Shown here: piece after piece, positions 26,901-34,693 of the stretch
Numbering within the stretch: position 1 is the stretch's first letter
Layout: each line of letters opens with the position of its first letter
Assembly: GCA_963677605.2 (NCBI GenBank)
Contig: CAXXDX010000002.1
Coordinates: 186,001-250,000, forward strand
Origin: JAGLOK01 sp963677605
Lineage (GTDB): Bacteria > Bacillota > Clostridia > Christensenellales > UMGS416
Reading direction: 5' to 3'
DNA length: 64,000 nt
Notes under the pieces: model-generated
Told to the model about the DNA's origin: nothing
Database searches by the model: none
The model's input: only the letters and a program-made list of their open reading frames with translations
Position numbers and translations under genes: made by a program

Positions 26901-27657
26901 TATCCTGTCCTTGCATAGAAAGTGGTGCCGTAATAGTGAGTACATTACCATTGCCTCCGGTAAACCCTGTAATACTCACACCCGATGGCAGTTTGCTGGA
27001 ATCTATTGAATATCCGCCACTTAAATAATTAAGAGAGATAGTTACTGAGCCTTTCAGAATTCCATTATCCTCTGTCAACTTTACTGTACTCGGGCTCGTA
27101 TTTATCGCATAAGGTATAAATACCGAAGTGCCTGCTCGAGCTTTATCCATTAGCTGCAGGTAGAAGTTATATGCTCCCTGACCTGCTGAACTTTTTACTC
27201 TGATTCTATTTGCTGACTGGAGCATAAAGTCGTAGCCAATTCCAGCACTTTCTTTCAACCATGAACGGATGGCGTTCGCTGTAGCATAGCGAATTTGCTG
27301 GTCAGTAAGGCCCGCATTCCTATACGGATATGAATGCATCAGTATTGCTTTTAGTCCATTATATGTTTCTTCTGAATATACTGCTTCAGGATTGAATTTG
27401 CTGTACAGTTCGCCATCAGCACCTTCAATCATATGTTCAAGGCAGTATGCCACTTCCCCTGTTTCTGATACCCAATGCGGTGGTGTTTTTAAGTCCTTCC
27501 ATGTACCGTCATCTGATTTATACTCAAAAAAATAACCGCCTTCAGCTGCTGTACCGCTTGCTATGTGCGGATTGCTCGGTGGCACAGCATATGCTGTTGA
27601 CATCAGCAAGATAGAAACTGTAACAGCTATCAAAATATATGCTATTCTTTTTAACAT
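23983..27657 (-). CDS. SpaA-repeat surface adhesin with thioester-like head, copy A
   Basis: 1224 aa from MLKRIAYIL (AAGGAGG upstream; a longer frame to 27702 crosses the leader hairpin). Signal peptide, residues 1-24. The head (about 25-330) resembles the TQXA/thioester domain with Cys72 in VAYCLEH, but the expected TQ[AS]AI site reads TANAIRSW, so the Gln seems replaced by Ala. Nine prealbumin/SpaA-type modules follow, each ending in an APEGYL-like motif (APHGYLI, APYGYVL, APEGYLI and so on). The C-terminus is a membrane helix plus RRKRRK with no LPXTG, so it should be membrane-anchored on the cell surface rather than sortase-linked. It forms an operon with parM and parR. Confidence 0.85.
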   Translation of the reverse strand: MLKRIAYILIAVTVSILLMSTAYAVPPSNPHIASGTAAEGGYFFEYKSDDGTWKDLKTPPHWVSETGEVAYCLEHMIEGADGELYSKFNPEAVYSEETYNGLKAILMHSYPYRNAGLTDQQIRYATANAIRSWLKESAGIGYDFMLQSANRIRVKSSAGQGAYNFYLQLMDKARAGTSVFIPYAINTSPSTVKLTEDNGILKGSVTISLNYLSGGYSIDSSKLPSGVSITGFTGGNGNVLTITAPLSMQGQDIAIEDIFIGKDNRGSVNFYWLDTSSGKQAVVVPVVDSWNPVVYGDLSLTSDPPPLGYVVIIKTDAVSGERLSGAVFKIIDSDGIESEKITTDDNGVAKSSLLPIGTYSVAEVTAPHGYLIDSTIYENIEVTDDNTTILNVTNTQPRGIIRIAKINGDSELGSYSLEGAQFTISDQSGNVVETITTDTNGLTNSSELPLGTYTVKEIIAPYGYVLDDAEYTVMLEYEDQNTAIVYAGLTISNMPQTGTITIFKRDSETYDSPQGDVTLIDAVFGIYNSSGDLIEQLDCGDSDSATSKLLPLGEYSIKEIEAPEGYLINDVSYSVQLEYSNQSIKVNNNTYSITDNVIKGRIEITKTADVPLAEWNTKESNPPMSDVEFEIRLKSTGEIVETLTTDSNGKALSKLLPYGTYVVTESKTPEGYISCEPFEVYISEDGKTYSYDIENQVYKSQIKIEKVDANTGEIIVMAGTEFQIRDANGDLVVQNTNARSSTDTFTTDETGTIILAEPLIYGEYTLHEIKAPYGYWLDEEQIPFTVDDSGLETVTVESADELIQKRIRIIKTDSRDNERRLEGAVFEVYKDGELIDTINTNENGYAETKLLTVGEYTVIEAKAPEGFILKDLSFGVIVSDDDTLIYEYVIENCPTEVVILKTDINDGTLLSGAHIEIYSETEELVYEGDTNENGELTIYELPVGKYKFKESVAPLGYILNDETFEFEIMENGEVIGVTEIQNTHTEVTLSKKDLIDSAPVADAEIEIINSEGESVYKGKTDENGEIHITHLPFGTYIFRETKAPEGYVKSVEEIKFTIDEYGNISGEIEISNCPTVLEIYKVKYEDNEPLSGAGFKVKNYLGLNTLSFRQNDDGSYTLDKDGDVTEIVVDENGKAIIYGLYTGSYWLEECIVPSGYYPTAPVKVTITENNDIEVPCKTIIPNSIFVKLGLDRERWIIPIALGILVTASGLFFFIRRKRRKAYRV

Positions 27658-27685
27658 CTTTTCCTCCTTATATTTTTTGCACAAC

Positions 27686-27714
27686 AAAAAAACCGCCTGC
27701 ACGAATGCAGGCGG
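27686..27714 (-). terminator. Terminator-like leader hairpin before adhesin A
   Basis: CCGCCTGCA and TGCAGGCGG form a perfect 9-bp stem with a 4-nt loop, followed by T7 on the minus strand. It lies between the 87-aa gene and the adhesin; only about 18 nt separate the U-tract from the adhesin ribosome site. Confidence 0.8.
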
Positions 27715-27732
27715 CCGATTGTTTCTGTTTTA

Positions 27733-27996
27733 CTATTTTAAAAGATTAGTTACATAAAGCGTTTTGTCTTCTATTATTCCGCTCATTATCATATCTTCGT
27801 CTCCGATATAATACTCGGGTATATAGTCCGTATATTCAAAGTCAGCATCTTCAACGAAATGCAATCCTTTTATATATTCACCGTCTGGTGTAAGGTGAAT
27901 GATTGCCGGACCTTCACCTATATAATCTTCATCTTGTACTTCAGATAAATCCAATTCTATTATCACGTCTTCTGGTATTATTTTTTCAGTCATCAT
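27733..27996 (-). CDS. 87-aa acidic cassette protein, copy A
   Basis: 87 aa, very acidic (many Asp and Glu), with no cysteine, signal peptide or membrane helix. I do not recognise the family. It starts 17 bp after parR and is followed by the terminator-like hairpin, so it is the last gene of the parM-parR transcript unless readthrough occurs. It is identical in copy B (41500-41763). The acidic composition would suit a protein that binds a basic partner or mimics DNA; this is only a guess. Confidence 0.6.
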   Translation of the reverse strand: MMTEKIIPEDVIIELDLSEVQDEDYIGEGPAIIHLTPDGEYIKGLHFVEDADFEYTDYIPEYYIGDEDMIMSGIIEDKTLYVTNLLK

Positions 27997-28013
27997 GTTT
28001 GTAATCTCTTTCT

Positions 28014-28307
28014 TTAATTCTTTGCGTTCAGGCTGCTAATGAAATTCAGCATATTTGCGGCTGATTCCGAAACTTTTTCTTTTATTGGTTCGTCTGGAGT
28101 TTCATTATTAACAACATTTCCGGCAAGCATTGATTCCAGTAAATTTGAAATACTTTTTATCATTTCTTCTCTGTCATCCATCAATATAATTGCCTGCCTA
28201 ATAAAATCGCTCCGTTCTTGCGGAGCGACTGACTTATATATTTCATATGCTTTTCTGTGGGAGTATCTTTCCATATTTAGCCTTAATGATATTCTTTTAG
28301 CCTTCAT
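28014..28307 (-). CDS. parR: ParR-like ribbon-helix-helix partition adaptor, copy A
   Basis: 97 aa. The N-terminus KRISLRLNMERYSHRKAYE followed by QERSDFIRQAIILM fits a ribbon-helix-helix DNA-binding domain. The C-terminal half is a hydrophilic tail. It starts 1 bp after the stop of the ParM-like actin, the standard parM-parR order of type II segregation systems. In such systems ParR binds a centromere (parC) and caps ParM filaments. No obvious iteron array (parC) is seen upstream of either parM copy. It appears identical in copy B. Confidence 0.7.
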   Translation of the reverse strand: MKAKRISLRLNMERYSHRKAYEIYKSVAPQERSDFIRQAIILMDDREEMIKSISNLLESMLAGNVVNNETPDEPIKEKVSESAANMLNFISSLNAKN

Positions 28308-28308
28308 A

Positions 28309-29217
28309 CTATTTGTCCTTCATCATTTGGGCTATTTTCTCATAAGCAATAGCATTCGCTTTTATATCTTTCACAAATACCATTTTTGCATACTTATTTT
28401 TATCGATATTCATTTCTACAAGAGATGCTCCACCTCCGATAAAGATTATTGGTATCGCGGAGATATCAAAGCCGCTTTCAAGTAATGTTCGGATTAATTT
28501 ATCTATATATGTGATACTTTCCTTTTCAATTATTACTCTTGCTTTATCGTTCATCGAGCATGGCAGGTTTTTCATTACACGCTCTGCCTGCACCGATGTT
28601 ATTGACAAACCTGTATTGCTGCGCACTTCTTCTAGTACTTTATCCATCATCCGTATTATACCCAGTTCCAGACTCCGGCTTGTTTCAGAATTGGGTGTAC
28701 CATTATCCATTCTGAATATATCCACTGTCCAGCTGCCTATATCACATACAATTACGGAAGGCTCATCTTTCAGTTCGCCCATATTTTCATATACTGCAGA
28801 ACAGCCCTGAGGCATCATTATTACATCATCAATAAATATCTTATATATTTCCTGTTCAAACTCAAACTTTACAGGCTGCATAATATTTCGGTTTAGATAT
28901 TTTGTAAACTTATCTTTGTCCCTTCCGTAACTTGTAAGAGGTAATCCCGCGGCAATTATAATATTGGCTTTATTACCTGCATTTCTTGATTTCAGTTCTT
29001 TAGCTATTGCGCAGAGTGTTAGGATATAATAGCTGTCGTCCTGTGTTTTGTCTCTTATAAGGGCTTGGCGACCGCTGCCGCAAACATAATATTTCCCGTT
29101 AAATTTTATTACATTGTCGGTTGTGTACGGCTCCTTCTCGTATTCTGTAATTCCTGTTGTAAAAATGTGATTAGCTGTTTTCATACAGCCATATCCGTGG
29201 TCTATTCCTATTATCAT
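28309..29217 (-). CDS. parM: ParM/StbA-family actin-like ATPase, copy A
   Basis: 302 aa from MIIGIDHGYG (AAGGAG upstream; the frame to 29265 runs through a hairpin). Actin-fold motifs are present: phosphate-1 GIDHGYGCMKT at the N-terminus, phosphate-2 VCDIGSWTVDIF (about 170-181) and the adenosine motif IPIIFIGGGAS (about 262-272). Such proteins form filaments that push sister plasmids or elements apart. It is coupled to parR. The first ~45 codons differ from copy B (for example NVIKFNG against NLIKFDD), while the rest is identical, so a recombination boundary lies near 29068. Confidence 0.88.
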   Translation of the reverse strand: MIIGIDHGYGCMKTANHIFTTGITEYEKEPYTTDNVIKFNGKYYVCGSGRQALIRDKTQDDSYYILTLCAIAKELKSRNAGNKANIIIAAGLPLTSYGRDKDKFTKYLNRNIMQPVKFEFEQEIYKIFIDDVIMMPQGCSAVYENMGELKDEPSVIVCDIGSWTVDIFRMDNGTPNSETSRSLELGIIRMMDKVLEEVRSNTGLSITSVQAERVMKNLPCSMNDKARVIIEKESITYIDKLIRTLLESGFDISAIPIIFIGGGASLVEMNIDKNKYAKMVFVKDIKANAIAYEKIAQMMKDK

Positions 29218-29241
29218 TTTATTTCTCCTTTTTGGTATAAC

Positions 29242-29263
29242 AAAAGAGCGCCACACAGCGCTC
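29242..29263 (-). terminator. Terminator-like leader hairpin before parM A
   Basis: GAGCGC and GCGCTC pair around a 6-nt loop (29246-29263), followed by TTTTG on the minus strand, 25-29 nt before the parM start. Copy B of parM has no such hairpin, because the flanking sequence differs. Confidence 0.6.
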
Positions 29264-29585
29264 ATTCATTAAATTCAATTTACATTTATGCTTTCCGCCT
29301 TATTTTCATTGTAGAAATTTTATTTCTTCATATTAAGTATATACATCCACCGTAAAATTTTTATTAACAATAAATATTCAAAACTGTTGTACAATAGTTT
29401 CTCTACTCAGCTCACTAAAAATACAGATTCTTTCATTTAGCTTCTTAAACAAACTTTTCTAATTCTATCCATAAGATATTTTATATGCAATATATATTTT
29501 TTACTTGATCGAATATGTTTTTTGACATTAAATAGACATCGGTCTAGCTACGAGTTTTTATCAAACGAAAAAGTACATACATAAG

Positions 29586-29835
29586 CATGAGTCGCAGAGG
29601 CAATCCATGATAATTCCGTTATAGAAGCTTTCTATAAATCTTTGAAGACTGTGCTAGTAAATAAAAGCATCAATTTACGAACAGAGAGAAAGCAAAAAAA
29701 GCAGTATTTGAATACATTGAGATGTTTTACAATCCCAAACGACTCCATTCGTCTTTGGTGTATAAATCACAAATGGAGTATGAGAAGTTGCTTTTTAACT
29801 CACTAGTCTATTCTCGGCATCTATATAAATGGGGT
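29586..29835 (+). pseudogene. IS3-family transposase remnant (C-terminal end)
   Basis: Read in two frames, the strand encodes DNSVIEAFYKSLK (the Glu region of the DDE site) and then EYIEMFYNPKRLHSSLVYKS, the typical end of IS3-family OrfB. There is a frameshift and early stops, so it is dead. The 29268-30000 gap holds nothing else that I can support apart from this debris and the leader of the next gene. Confidence 0.8.
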
Positions 29836-30000
29836 TAGTCCGTATAAATGTATGATTATGTGGTTCAGTATTTGGGGGAACATGCTATAATAAAGCTCTA
29901 CGAGACTATTTAAAGAAGAACCGTAAAAGTATTAACATGAAATTAAGTAATAATTCTGATCAAAAAAAATGTGTGTCACTATTACTAGGAGGTCCGGAAA

Positions 30001-31665
30001 TTGCATATAAAATATAAAATATTCTTTTTTGTTTCATTCTTAACGGTGCTTATATTATCATTAAGTGCCTGCAATTCTATTACCGGTATAAACAGCGAAA
30101 CTGTCAACAAAAATCTTCAGCAGATTGAATTCAAACAAAAGTATGAAGAGCCCATTACAGTGGAAACAATGTTTATAATTGATAAAACTATCGAAGATGT
30201 GTTTACCGAGGAAGATCTGTACGAATCAACTTGGAATAAAGCATATGAAGAAGAGCTTGGTATCAAACTCAATTATAATTGGATGGCCGTGGGTAATGAA
30301 GAAAATAACAACCGTGTAAATGCTGCCATTACTTCAGGTGACATACCCGATATCATGATTGTTTCAAAAGATCATTTGGCAATATTGGCTGAGTCTAATC
30401 TTATCAATACCGATTTGCAATCCATTTATGATGCATACTCAACCTCACTTACCTATGAGGTTCAGCATGGTGACGGTAATCATTCTTTTGATTCTGCGAC
30501 TTTCAACGACCAGCTTATCGCAATCCCAAATACGGATGCATCCATAGATAGCGCATCTTTCTTATATATACGGATGGATTGGCTGAAAGCACTGAATCTC
30601 GAAGTGCCGGAAAATCTAGATGAGCTTTATCAAGTCATGAAAGCATTTAAAGAGGATGATCCTGATGGAAACGGTCTCGATGATACTTATGGATTAATGC
30701 TGACCAAAAACTTTCTAGATGAAGGTATGGGAGAAGCAGCCGGAATATTTCATGGGTTTCACGCTTACCCTACAGCCTGGGTACGAGATGAAAATGGAGG
30801 ACTTGTCTATGGAAGTACTCTACCTGAAGTTAAAGAGGCTTTAATCTATCTGAATCTCTTGTATACTGAAGGTTTAATAGACCCAGAATTTGTGATCCAA
30901 GATCCAAATACCACTATTGAATTGTCGGATAACAATAAAGTAGGTGTACAATATGGCAAAATGTGGAATCCAATATGGCCTTTACAAAAGACCGTTGAGA
31001 ACTTTCCCGAGGCTAACTGGCAATCATTTAAAATTCTATCAATCGATAACGAGTTAGCAAGGCCACTTATCGGTCTGAAGGTAAGATACTATTATGTTGT
31101 TCGCAAAGATTTCGAACACCCAGAGGCCTTAATAAAACTTATCAATTTCTTCACTGAAAAACAAAATACCCTGATTACTGAGGAATACGAAAAGTACTTT
31201 CTTGAAAATCCCCCAGTAACAGGCCTCCATATGACAAATTTTCAAACATGGCCTACTTTAAAGAACTTAAAAGCCCATTGGCATATTACAGAAGCGCTTG
31301 AATCAAATGACACGTCTCAATTGAACATTGAAGAAACAGTCTACTATAATAATATTCTTGACTACTTAAGCGGTGACAACAGCTACTTAAGTATTGAAAA
31401 AGTTTTCGGAACAACTGGTTCCTATTCAGTTATGGATGACTATTACCAGAATAATGAGTTCATGAATAACGAGTTTTACGGTTCCCCAACTGATGCCATG
31501 AAGATAACGATGGAGAGAATTATTGATACTGAAATGGAATTTTATACTCGAGTTATTATGGGAGAATTAAGTGCACATGACTTCGATGAATTTATTCTAA
31601 GCTTAGAGCATCTGGGATTAACGGAAATAACTGAAGAAGTCAATCAGTGGTATGATAATAAATAA
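30001..31665 (+). CDS. Extracellular solute-binding lipoprotein (sugar ABC type), orphan
   Basis: 554 aa. The start is TTG at 30001, with AGGAGG 9 nt upstream and no closer ATG. A lipoprotein signal ends at the lipobox LSAC (Cys24), so the protein is anchored outside the membrane. The body has the features of LplA/YtcQ-like solute-binding proteins: SGDIPDIMIVSKD, YIRMDWLKALNLEVPENLDE, and DPDGNGLDDTYG, a calcium-like loop typical of these proteins. No permease or ATPase genes are nearby, so it either serves distant permeases or acts as a sensor partner. It is convergent with a GGDEF-EAL gene (13 bp). Confidence 0.87.
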   Translation: MHIKYKIFFFVSFLTVLILSLSACNSITGINSETVNKNLQQIEFKQKYEEPITVETMFIIDKTIEDVFTEEDLYESTWNKAYEEELGIKLNYNWMAVGNEENNNRVNAAITSGDIPDIMIVSKDHLAILAESNLINTDLQSIYDAYSTSLTYEVQHGDGNHSFDSATFNDQLIAIPNTDASIDSASFLYIRMDWLKALNLEVPENLDELYQVMKAFKEDDPDGNGLDDTYGLMLTKNFLDEGMGEAAGIFHGFHAYPTAWVRDENGGLVYGSTLPEVKEALIYLNLLYTEGLIDPEFVIQDPNTTIELSDNNKVGVQYGKMWNPIWPLQKTVENFPEANWQSFKILSIDNELARPLIGLKVRYYYVVRKDFEHPEALIKLINFFTEKQNTLITEEYEKYFLENPPVTGLHMTNFQTWPTLKNLKAHWHITEALESNDTSQLNIEETVYYNNILDYLSGDNSYLSIEKVFGTTGSYSVMDDYYQNNEFMNNEFYGSPTDAMKITMERIIDTEMEFYTRVIMGELSAHDFDEFILSLEHLGLTEITEEVNQWYDNK

Positions 31666-31678
31666 ATACGCTGTGAGC

Positions 31679-34120
31679 TTATTTTTTTGACAGTAGCTGA
31701 ATAACTGCCAATTTCCCAAGGGGTTTACTGAAAAAATAACCTTGAATAGTATCGCACCCATATGCAAGTAGCTGTTCATATTGATCAACATATTCAACAC
31801 CCTCTGCAGTAACCGTGACTCCTTTGTTATGTGCTATCGTCACCATAATCTGGATAAGGTCTTGGTCATAAACACTATCAGCAATATTATCGACAAATGA
31901 TTTATCTATTTTAAGTATTGATAGAGGTAATTCCTTAAAGTAACTTAGAGAAGAATATCCCGTACCAAAATCATCCAATGCTATTTTGAAACCAGCCTCT
32001 TTAAATAATAGAAAGGGGCTTGTTCCATTATCTATAGAGTTAATAAGAACAGTTTCTGTCATTTCAAGACATATCAACGAAGTCTCTATATCAACTTCCT
32101 TCACAATATCCATGAAACTTGAGAAAAGTTCGTTATCCGATAATTGAATGGCAGAAACGTTGATTGACATAGTCAATGGCTTACTGCTCATCTGGTTGAA
32201 TTTTTTCGCTGATGTGCATGCTTCTTTGAATATCCAGCGACCAATATCATAAATCAGACCAATCTCTTCAGCATTAACAATAAGCTTAAACGGTGAAACC
32301 TGACCACGAGTTTTGCTATTCCAGCGTATAAGAGCTTCAAACCCTGAGATCTCCTTCGTTTGGCATTCATAATATGGTTGATACTCTAAATAGAACTCAT
32401 TGTTATAGAAAGCAGATTTAATATCAGCCTGAAAATGAAGTTTGTCTTCTAAGTAATCTCCCATAGTAGCGGCATATTCAATATATTTATTACGCCCCGT
32501 ATTTTTCGCTTCATACAAGGCTTGATCAGCCTTTCTTAGAAGTTCATTCTGATTGTACCCGTCTTTGGGGTAATAGGAACCCCCTATGCTGACTGTCAAA
32601 TAATATTTATTGCCCTCCACAATAAGCGGTTCATAAAAACTTTGATTAATCCTTTCTACAAGCGAGTTTATTATTTGTCTATCTGGCAAAGCTTTTATGC
32701 ATAATAAAAATTCATCTCCCCCGAATCGACCTATATCAATTAGTTCTGAAGCAAATTCAGCCAATCGTTTACCTGTTTCACTGATGACATGGTCTCCGAC
32801 TTCATGGCCGTGTGTGTCATTGATATACTTAAAGTTATCGATATCAAGAAATAAAATTGCAAGATTTAAATCCATAGGACATGTCGCAATATTCCTATCA
32901 ATCGTTTCTGTAATAGAATGTCGGTTTTTCAGTCCTGTCAAACTGTCTATATTAATAAGCTCATTGATTCTGTTATCTTGCTCTTTGATTTCCTCAGTAG
33001 AAGCTACCAACTTATCATTCAAATTGACTAGCTCTTCATTGATAGCGGTCATTTTTTCATAAGCATCGGTTTTTGCTTCAAGAAGATCAACCGCTTCCGC
33101 TCTGGATTTTTCTAAGTCTCCAATCAATAGACTGTTTTCTTTGACCATACTGTTATATACCTTTGCAGCTTCACCTATTTCGTCCGTTCCTAGATCTGCT
33201 GAAATAACTTGTGGATGATGGTTATTGGTCGTATCCATTGCTGACTTTACCAAGTCTAATCGTTTTGTTATTGAGCGGCTAAACAGATAATCAAACAGAA
33301 GCGCAAATATGAAAATTATGGTCCCCAAAATGCCTATATTAATAAACATGCCTTCTCGTCCCGTAAGTATAGACTTTTCTTCAAATTGTACAGTCAACGA
33401 CCACTCATTGATTAAAGTTATATCCGATAGCTTTTCTTCTATGCTTGTTAATTCATGATTATTATCAATATCATGAAAATTTACAAAGGTATTTAATTGA
33501 TTTGAACTAACAATTATATTATTTTCAGGATCCATCAAGTATGCAACGCCGTTATTCTCCTCCAAAAAAGTATCTTGAAGATATGTGGAAAAATATCGTT
33601 GATTAATCGTCATACATAAAATATTCTTTCTTTCGTCAGGTGAAAGATATAGTTTCCTATAAAATATAATCTGATTGTCACTAGTATCCAGTAAGTAGTA
33701 ATCATCCCCTTCAATAAATTCTTTTATTACAGAGTTAATATTTTCATAATTAATTCTTTCAAGTTCAGGGATATTAACCAGATAATCATTTTCGTGATAT
33801 AATTTTATTGCATCAATAAAGTTATAGGAATAAGTGTATGCATTGATTTTTTTTACGATGTCGTCAGACGCAACTACAGCCTCGTAAAATGACTCGCTAT
33901 TAAAATGATTAAGTGTATCATTAAAAAACGTGTCTGCAATAAAGGTATATGAAATATTATTGATATCATCGGACAAATTAGAAATTTGTTTTTCAATACG
34001 CTCTATACCTTGCTGAAGTAGTATATCCATACGAATTTCCAATTGCGAAGACAGATGGCTTAATAGAACAGAAAAGAGCACCAATAAAGGAATCACTATA
34101 CCAAAAATTGTTAAAGCCAA
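31679..34120 (-). CDS. Membrane sensor GGDEF-EAL protein
   Basis: About 813 aa. Two membrane helices (about residues 1-20 and 265-285) enclose an extracellular sensor of Cache type. A HAMP-like segment and coiled coil follow, then GGDEF (RFGGDEFLL, near 467) and EAL (EALIRW near 595; also SINVSA, CLEMTET, DDFGTGYSSL, KIDKSF, TAEGVE). Both catalytic sites look intact, so it could make or degrade c-di-GMP. The start is uncertain: the listed start is TTG, and coding-like sequence (SLKRKF) continues in frame upstream to a TGA near 34175, so an unusual start or a small deletion is possible. Confidence 0.9.
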   Translation of the reverse strand: MALTIFGIVIPLLVLFSVLLSHLSSQLEIRMDILLQQGIERIEKQISNLSDDINNISYTFIADTFFNDTLNHFNSESFYEAVVASDDIVKKINAYTYSYNFIDAIKLYHENDYLVNIPELERINYENINSVIKEFIEGDDYYLLDTSDNQIIFYRKLYLSPDERKNILCMTINQRYFSTYLQDTFLEENNGVAYLMDPENNIIVSSNQLNTFVNFHDIDNNHELTSIEEKLSDITLINEWSLTVQFEEKSILTGREGMFINIGILGTIIFIFALLFDYLFSRSITKRLDLVKSAMDTTNNHHPQVISADLGTDEIGEAAKVYNSMVKENSLLIGDLEKSRAEAVDLLEAKTDAYEKMTAINEELVNLNDKLVASTEEIKEQDNRINELINIDSLTGLKNRHSITETIDRNIATCPMDLNLAILFLDIDNFKYINDTHGHEVGDHVISETGKRLAEFASELIDIGRFGGDEFLLCIKALPDRQIINSLVERINQSFYEPLIVEGNKYYLTVSIGGSYYPKDGYNQNELLRKADQALYEAKNTGRNKYIEYAATMGDYLEDKLHFQADIKSAFYNNEFYLEYQPYYECQTKEISGFEALIRWNSKTRGQVSPFKLIVNAEEIGLIYDIGRWIFKEACTSAKKFNQMSSKPLTMSINVSAIQLSDNELFSSFMDIVKEVDIETSLICLEMTETVLINSIDNGTSPFLLFKEAGFKIALDDFGTGYSSLSYFKELPLSILKIDKSFVDNIADSVYDQDLIQIMVTIAHNKGVTVTAEGVEYVDQYEQLLAYGCDTIQGYFFSKPLGKLAVIQLLSKK

Positions 34121-34512
34121 AAATTTTCTTTTTAAACTAATATCATTAATTGATTTGAAAATTTTAATATCTCATCACAACCCTTTCATCTAAATTATAT
34201 CTAAGGTGGTTTTAACAAGCCATATATTTTATTCCATGATTTATTCTGTTATCCTTGTGATTGTTTCACCTAATTCCATCACTTAAGCCTAGGAGTCAAA
34301 GATGTCCTTCTTATAATAATATAATAATAACGTGATAACAATTATTTTTTGATTAATTCTCTTTGCAATTATTCTTCTTTCATAGACCGAACCTCCGAAA
34401 AAGAATCCAATAAATTAATTACAATTATCCGATAAACTGTGTGATATAACACAAAAAACAAAAACTCAGAAATGGCAATTCAGGACAAAACTCTAAAAAA
34501 ATGTATACTTAT

Positions 34513-34660
34513 AGCGCAGTTACAGTCTCTATGACCTCACGTTCGGGGAACTGTGCTTTAAAACTAACAGAATGGTTTTGTTTTTTTGGGGCAGGTCCAA
34601 GACTTTATCTGCGTTTGCCAATTACAACCTCGTATACAAGACACCCCTCTTGTATTACAT
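34513..34660 (+). ncRNA. Candidate structured non-coding RNA
   Basis: No ORF lies here, but pairing is dense. A 9-bp stem joins 34513-34521 and 34549-34557 (AGCGCAGTT with AACTGTGCT). AAAAC/GTTTT form a hairpin at 34560-34579. AGTCT (34524-34528) and GACCT (34533-34537), inside the first loop, are exact complements of AGACT (34600-34604) and AGGTC (34593-34597), a two-part pseudoknot. TACAAGA/TCTTGTA pair at 34636-34655. TATACT at 34504 could be its -10. The design recalls the raiA RNA of Firmicutes, but I cannot confirm the family. Confidence 0.55.
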
Positions 34661-34693
34661 ATATTTGTTAGGAATACCGTAAATAGATATTAA

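Larger units (their letters stand above)
23284..29217 (-). repeat. Duplicated cassette, copy A
   Basis: parM, parR, an 87-aa gene, the SpaA-repeat gene, a 28-aa gene and the zinc-finger gene occur in the same order and orientation as at 36343-42984. The region 26348-29068 appears identical to 40115-42835 by eye (constant offset 13767). Inside the adhesin gene a second identical block (25502-26064) is flanked by clearly diverged blocks. Confidence 0.9.

Noticed and set aside
23983..27657. LPXTG-type sorting signal on the SpaA-repeat proteins
   Set aside because: The sequence before the membrane helix (IPNSIFVKLGLDRERW) has no LPXTG-like motif, so sortase anchoring is not claimed.
28207..28226. 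Hairpin CGCTCC-N8-GGAGCG
   Set aside because: It lies inside the parR coding frame and encodes conserved residues; no sign that it acts as RNA.
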